A stretch of DNA of 64,000 nucleotides. It comes from Tenrec ecaudatus. Its lineage: Eukaryota > Chordata > Mammalia > Afrosoricida > Tenrecidae. The notes under the pieces were generated by a model, which had not been told where the DNA came from, did not search any database, and saw only the letters and a list, made by a program, of their open reading frames with translations. Of the stretch, positions 57,401-64,000 are shown one piece after another. The number at the start of each line of letters is the position of its first letter. Within the stretch, counting starts at the first letter, position 1. A program made the translations under genes and the position numbers. The stretch is taken from the NCBI RefSeq assembly GCF_050624435.1, contig NC_134536.1, forward strand, positions 146,660,480 through 146,724,479. Reading direction: 5' to 3'.

Positions 57401-60400
57401 AGGTTAGAGTTACGGGTGCGTGAGGGTTCGGGTTATGGTAAGGTTGTGGATCAAATGTATGGTGAGGGTGAGGTTGAGGGTAAGAGTAGGGTTTATTGCT
57501 TTAGGATGAGCGAAACTATTGTCTCATTTAGGCTTATGGTAAACTTGACTGTTTAGGTATGGGTTGGGGTTAATATTTGTGTGAGTGTTAGAAAGTGGGC
57601 GAGGTTAAGAGTGGGGGTCAGGCTTGCGGCTTGTGTGTTACATCCGTTTTAGTTGTGGTTAAGTTTAGCTCACTGTCTAGTTTAAGGGATTGGATTACAT
57701 TAACGGTGATATGGAGGCTTCGATTGAAGGTGGTGGATAGAGTTAAGGTAGGTTCAGGGGAAAGGTGACGGTTAGGAGTAAGGTTAGTTGTAGGGGGAGC
57801 TGCATGTTGACATCACATTTGGGGTTAGGATTAGGCTTAGCCTTAGGGTAGACATACGGTTAGGGTTAGGGCTTGGTTTAGGGTGAATTTTAGGTTAGGT
57901 TAAGTTTAAGGTTAGGTGTATACAGAGTTAGACCTATGCTTAGGGTTACACCACTTTTTGGGTTTAGACCTAGGGCTAGGTTTTGACCTAGTGTAGTTTT
58001 AGGATAGGGTTGGTTTTAGGATAGGATTTAGGTTTGAGGTTTAATTTACGTGTTGGATTATTGGAAGTACATCTGCTCTCCCTGGTTTTCTTCACGATCA
58101 CAATGTTTCTGAGATTCATGGTTTAAGGAAAATCTTGCTTCTAGCCGGTTTCAAGGCAAAAAGGCGCCACCGGCAGTTTGTTTTTCCGTCAATCTTACGC
58201 TCCTCTTTGAGAATATTGGGTCTTTGGGAAAGCCGTGTGCCCAGCAAGATTTTTCAGTTCAAGAGTGCCCTAAGCAGTGGGTTCTACCTCTGAGCAATAC
58301 AGCCCCTGGAATTCCTGAGAATCTAGAACTTGCAATGAATTTCAGCCTGCGTTTTATTCACACGGAAGAAGCTCCTTCGTGGTTCCCATGCCTCTGTACA
58401 CTGATGCTTCCAGCAACGTCATGTCTCACAGGTCAGTAGTGCTTCTCTGAGTTTCACTGGTCTAGGGTAAAGGGTGAAGCGCCTGGGTTCCCGTGCTTCA
58501 CTACTGTATGGGCTCAAGATGATGTTTGTAGGCACAGCGGCAAATCCATCGGTGGCAATTCTCTCATATTGTCATTGCGATGGGAAGATTCCTTATTCGC
58601 TAGGAAATATTTTACCGTGGAAGACGGGTCACCACAGAGCTGTCTCTTTTGTGTTCAGACAATCTTTCCTGAATTTACCTGCCAGCAGTTGCGTGTCCTC
58701 CCTTTCTTTTAAGGTCGATAGAGACGCACGAGTGTAAGGAGAACGCTGAATGGTGGCCGTTCATAACCCAGGATCATCAGAAACCACAGAGTAAATTTTA
58801 GGAACGTAGATGTAGGACAGCGGAGAAAACTCCACTCAGGGACTTCTTCAGTGAACTCTCCTTACAATGATGAGGCCTGACACGCCTAGTGCCTGGGGGC
58901 AACCCGGCTCCTGCCCTAGGTAGTTTTGTTCAGCGTGCCTCCCTCAGGTGGTGCCTTTTCTGTCCCAGCAATATTGCCCCGCGAAATTCTGCCGATGATG
59001 AAAACTATTTGCCATGCGTATGTCATTCCACATCATTGGCCTCCTCTTTGAAGTACAAATGCTTTTCTACACGGTTGCTGCCTCCCTGAGTTTTCCTTTG
59101 TCTTGGCTCAATCGATGCAGATTCCTGTGCTGATTACGCCATGGACTGGCACAGGTGGGTGCTCGTCGGTATACCGGGCACACGCAGCAATTTCGTTTGT
59201 CAAGACCCACCAGGCTTGATCAAGGTTCCTTATTCCCGTGAAAACGATTTTTATCCAAATTCTAGAGGAGCACCAATGTGCCTCTGGGATCTACACCCGG
59301 GCCTGCTGAACAGAGTCTCCGGAGTTTTCATTTTCTGACTAAAATTCAACACGGAATTTCATGGATCTAAGGAAACCGTGAATTGTGGACGTACCAGATT
59401 CTCACATCTTCATTGTCTAATGGAAGGTTAAGTCTCCCAGTCTGAATCGGCTGCCACTTCATTTCTGGCAATGACCATTGAAAGGTGGACGATCAGCCTT
59501 ATTCGGAATTCTCTTCTACCGGCATGTTCCCGCGCCACACTAAGACCACTCGGTGGAGGTTTATGTGACTCAGGACAACTCTTTATTTCAGGCGTCTAAA
59601 ACAAAGAGAATTCACAGAAGTTGATGATCACTTATTAAACTCCCATTTCTTTATAGTGCACACTGATGACACTTCTACATCTGAGGGCAAAGAGCTCGTG
59701 CAGCATGATATTCTCAATTCAGACACGCCGCCTGCAGTTTCTTTCTTGCAGAAAAATCTTTCCCAGTGTACTTCTTTAAATGCTGCAAAATAGTGGGACA
59801 GAAGATTTTGGTTTAGGGTTATCTTTAGACGGGCATAGGTACAGGCATGGGGGCAAGTTTAGAGACAGTGTCAGAGTTATGTTAGAGTTACGGGTGCGTG
59901 AGGGTTCGGGTTATGGTAAGGTTGTGGATCAAATGTAGGGTGAGGGTGAGGTTGAGGGTAAGAGTAGGGTTTATTGCTTTAGGATGAGCGAAACTATTGT
60001 CTCATTTAGGCTTATGGTAAACTTGACTGTTTAGGTATGGGTTGGGGTTAATATTTGTGTGAGTGTTAGAAAGTGGGCGAGGTTAAGAGTGGGGGTCAGG
60101 CTTGCGGCTTGTGTGTTACATCCGTTTTAGTTGTGGTTAAGTTTAGCTCACTGTCTAGTTTAAGGGATTGGATTACATTAACGGTGATATGGAGGCTTCG
60201 ATTGAAGGTGGTGGATAGAGTTAAGGTAGGTTCAGGGGAAAGGTGACGGTTAGGAGTAAGGTTAGTTGTAGGGGGAGCTGCATGTTGACATCACATTTGG
60301 GGTTAGGATTAGGCTTAGCCTTAGGGTAGACATACGGTTAGGGTTAGGGCTTGGTTTAGGGTGAATTTTAGGTTAGGTTAAGTTTAAGGTTAGGTGTATA

Positions 60401-63400
60401 CAGAGTTAGACCTATGCTTAGGGTTACACCACTTTTTGGGTTTAGACCTAGGGCTAGGTTTTGACCTAGTGTAGTTTTAGGATAGGGTTGGTTTTAGGAT
60501 AGGATTTAGGTTTGAGGTTTAATTTACGTGTTGGATTATTGGAAGTACATCTGCTCTCCCTGGTTTTCTTCACGATCATAATGTTTCTGAGATTCATGGT
60601 TTAAGGAAAATCTTGCTTCTTGCCGGTTTCAAGGCAAAAAGGCGCCACCGGCAGTTTGTTTTTCCGTCAATCTTACGCTCCTCTTTGAGAATATTGGGTC
60701 TTTGGGAAAGCCGTGAGCCCAGCAAGATTTTTCAGTTCAAGAGTGCCCTAAGCAGTGGGTTCTACCTCTGAGCATTACAGCCCCTGGAATTCCTGAGAAT
60801 CTAGAACTTGCAATGAATTTCAGCCTGCGTTTTATTCACACGGAAGAAGCTCCTTCGTGGTTCCCATGCCTCTGTACACTGATGCTTCCAGCAACGTCAT
60901 GTCTCACAGGTCAGTAGTGCTTCTCTGAGTTTCACTGGTCTAGGGTAAAGGGTGAAGCGCCTGGGTTCCCGTGCTTCACTACTGTATGGGCTCAAGATGA
61001 TGTTTGTAGGCACAGCGGCAAATCCATCGGTGGCAATTCTCTCATATTGTCATTGCGATGGGAAGATTCCTTATTCGCTAGGAAATATTTTACCGTGGAA
61101 GACGGGTCACCACAGAGCTGTCTCTTTTGTGTTCAGACAATCTTTCCTGAATTTACCTGCCAGCAGTTGCGTGTCCTCCCTTTCTTTTAAGGTCGATAGA
61201 GACGCACGAGTGTAAGGAGAACGCTGAATGGTGGCCGTTCATAACCCAGGATCATCAGAAACCACAGAGTAAATTTTAGGAACGTAGACGTAGGACAGCG
61301 GAGAAAACTTCACTCAGGGACTTCTTCAGTGAACTCTCCTTACAATGATGAGGCCTGACACGCCTAGTGCCTGGGGGCAACCCGGCTCCTGCCCTAGGTA
61401 GTTTTGTTCAGCATGCCTCCCTCAGGTGGTGCCTTTTCTGTCCCAGCAATATTGCCCCGCGAAATTCTGCCGATGATGAAAACTATTTGCCATGGGTATG
61501 TCATTCCACATCATTGGCCTCCTCTTTGAAGTACAAATGCTTTTCTACACGGTTGCTGCCTCCCTGAGTTTTCCTTTGTCCTGGCTCAATCGATGCAGTT
61601 TACTGTGCTGAATACGCCATGGACTGGCACAGTTGTGTGCTGGTCGGTATACCGGGCACACGCAGCAATTTCGTTTGTCAAGACCCACCTGGCTTGATCA
61701 AGGCTCTTATTCCCGTGAAAACGATTTTTATCCAAATTCTAGAGGAGCACCAATGTGCCTCTGGGAGCTACACCCGGGCCTGCTGAACAGAGTCTCCGGA
61801 GTTTTCATTTTCTGACTAAAATTCAACACGGAATTTCATTGATCTAAGGAAACCGTGAATTGTGGACGTACCAGATTCTCACATCTTCATTGTCTAATGG
61901 AAGGTTAAGTGTCCCAGTCGGATCCGACTGCCACTTCATTTCTGGCAATGACCATTGAAAGGTGGACGATCAGCCTTCTTCGGAATTCTCTTCTACCGGC
62001 ATGTTCCCGCGCCACACTAAGACCACTCGGTGGAGGTTTATGTGACTCAGGACAACTCTTTATTTCAGGCGTCTAAAACAAAGAGAATTCACAGAAGTTG
62101 ATGATCACTTATTAAACTCCCAATTCTTTATAGTGCACACTGATGACACTTCTACATCTGAGGGCAAAGAGCTCGTGCAGCATGATATTCTCAATTCAGA
62201 CACGCCGCCTGCAGTTTCTTTCTTGCAGAAAAATCTGTCGCAGTGTATTTCTTTAAATGCTGCAAAATAGTGGGACAGAAGATTTTGATTTAGGGTTAAC
62301 TTTAGACGGGCATAGGTACAGGCATGGGGGCAAGTTTAGAGACAGTGTCAGAGTTCAGGTTAGAGTTACGGGTGCGTGAGTGTTCGGGTTATGGTAAGGT
62401 TGTGGATCAAATGTAGGGTGAGGGTGAGGTTGAAGGTAAGAGTAGGGTTTATTGCTTTAGGATGAGCGAACCTATTGTCTCATTTAGGCTTATTTTAAAC
62501 TTGACTGTTTAGGTATGGGTTGGGGTTAATATTTGTGTGAGGGTTAGAAAGTGTGCGAGGTTAAGAGTGGGGACAGGCTTGCGGCTTGTGTGTTACATCC
62601 GTTTTTGTTGTGGTTAAGATTAGCTCTCTGTCTAGTTTAAGGGATTGGATTACATTAACGGTGATATGAAGGCTTCGATTGAAGGTGATGGATAGAGTTA
62701 AGTTAGGTTCAGGGGAAGGGTGACGGTTAGGAGTAAGGTTAGTTGTAGGGGGAGCTGCATGTTGACATCACATTTGGGGTTAGGATTAGGCTTAGCCTTA
62801 GGGTAGACAGACGGTTAGGGTTAGGGCTTGGTTTAGGGTGAGCCTTAGGTTAGGTTCAGTTGAAGGTTAGGAGTATACAGAGTTAGACCTAGGCTTAGGG
62901 TTACACCTCTTTTTGGGTTTAGAACTAGGGCTAGGTTTTGACCTAGTGTAGGGTTAGGATAGGGTTGGTTGTAGGATAGGATTTAGGTTTGAGGTTTAAT
63001 TTAAGTGTTGGGTTATTGGAAGTACATCTGCTCTCCCTGGTTTTCCTTCACGATCACAATGTTTCTGAGATTCATGGTTTAAGGAAAATCTTGCTTCTTG
63101 CCGGTTTCAAGGCAAAAAGGTGCCACCGGCAGTTTGTTTTTCCGTCAAACTTACGCTCGCTCTTTGAGAATCTTGGGTCTTTGGGAAAGCCCTGAGCCCA
63201 GCAAGATTTTTCAGTTCAAGTGTGCCCCAAGCAGTGGGTTCTACCTCTGAGCAATACAGCCCCTGGAATTCCTGAGAATCTGGAACCTGCCATGAAGTTC
63301 AGCCTGCGTTTTATTCACACGGAAGAAGCTCCTTCGAGGTTCCCATGCCTCTGTACACTGATGCTTCCAGCAACGTCATGTCTCACAGGTCAGTAGTGCT

Positions 63401-64000
63401 TCTCTGAATTTCACTGGTCTAGGGTAAAGGGTGAAGCGCCTGGGTTCCCGTGCTTCACTACTGTATGGCCTCAAGATGATGTTTGTAGGCACAGCGGCAA
63501 ATCCATCGGTGGCAATTCTCTCATATTGTCATTGCGATGGGAAGATTCCTTATTCGCTAGGAAATGTTTTACCGTGGGAGACGGGTCACCACAGAGCTGT
63601 CTCCTTTGTGTTCAGACAATCTTTCCTGAATTTACCTGCCAGCAGTTGCGTGTCCTCCCTTTCTTTTAAGGTCGATGGAGAGGCACGAGTGTAAGGAATA
63701 CGGTGAATGGTGACCTTAATCACCCACGATCATCAAAAACCGCAGAGTAAATTTTAGGAACGTAGACGTAGGACAGCGGAGAAAACTTCACTCAGGGACT
63801 TCTTCAGTGAACTCTCCTAACAATGCTGAGGCCTGACATGCCTAGTGCCTGGGGGCAACCCGGCTCCTGCGCTAGGTAGTTTTGTTGAGCGTGCCTCCCT
63901 CAGGTGGTGCCTTTTCTGTCCCAGCAATATTCCTCTGAGAAATTCTGCCGATGATGAAAACTATTTGCCATGGGTATGTCATTCCACATCATTGGCCTCC
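51450..64000 (+). repeat. Satellite, right arm: ~2.478 kb tandem units, plus orientation
   Basis: Unit starts (CCTAGTGCC) fall near 51450, 53926, 56406, 58886, 61365 and 63841, spaced about 2475-2480 bases. TTAGGG-like degenerate text lies at about 52375-53085, 54850-55570, 57310-58040, 59795-60525 and 62275-62995. The units around 57310-59000 and 59795-61480 look nearly identical, whereas the first unit is more diverged. The array runs out of the window. Confidence 0.95.
52375..53085 (+). repeat. Degenerate telomere-like block (representative)
   Basis: It contains many GGTTAGG, TTAGGGTTA and GTTAGGATTAGG variants with irregular spacing, and no long perfect TTAGGG run. The same block recurs once per satellite unit. 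The matching block in the left arm is on the opposite strand. Confidence 0.85.

Noticed and set aside
53521-63694. An 87-codon open frame starting MKRLGSRASLLYG, repeated in every full satellite unit
   Set aside because: It opens with GTG and has no splice or promoter context. Most differences between the first two right-arm copies change the amino acid, so there is no sign of selection on protein. It is open because the unit is a tandem copy.
46972-64000. True telomere or telomere fusion
   Set aside because: There is no long perfect TTAGGG array, the repeats are embedded within units, and the polarity at the inversion is opposite to a head-to-head fusion.

Overview
This is mammalian nuclear DNA with split genes, CpG-rich promoter DNA and dense retrotransposons. 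The repeats point to an afrotherian, most likely a tenrec close to Echinops telfairi. tRNA-derived AfroSINE-type elements occur on both strands. A SPIN-type hAT element, a horizontally transferred family known from tenrec, sits in a MAPKBP1 intron. Many pieces come from an L1 family with an unusually long 3' UTR. The species call is inference from these repeats.

Layout. (1) 343-21731, minus strand: JMJD7, a JmjC lysyl hydroxylase. Eight exons join to an open 933-base CDS. Intron 1 is 18.7 kb and filled with nested L1, LTR, SINE and RTE insertions. Its GC-rich promoter lies at about 21732-22010. (2) 22014-40424, minus strand: nineteen exons of MAPKBP1, a WD40 scaffold of JNK signalling, in the same head-to-tail order with JMJD7 as in human. 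The WD40 exons are open, but the C-terminal half carries five in-frame stops and one frameshift. The first roughly 480 codons are not in the window. I read this as a unitary pseudogene. One of its introns holds a SPIN element split by an 8.1 kb full-length but decayed L1. (3) 40425-46971: gene-free repeat DNA, ending in L1 3' UTR copies. (4) 46972-64000: a satellite with a unit of about 2.48 kb. Each unit contains about 700 bases of degenerate telomere-like repeats (CCCTAA-like on the left, TTAGGG-like on the right). The array changes orientation at about 51146, which makes an inverted repeat with arms of about 4.2 kb around a spacer of about 300 bases.

The most interesting reading is that the satellite stands where the 5' exons of MAPKBP1 should be. 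A rearrangement or satellite seeding may have cut the gene, after which the rest decayed while neighbouring JMJD7 stayed intact. A misassembly at the satellite edge is the main alternative.
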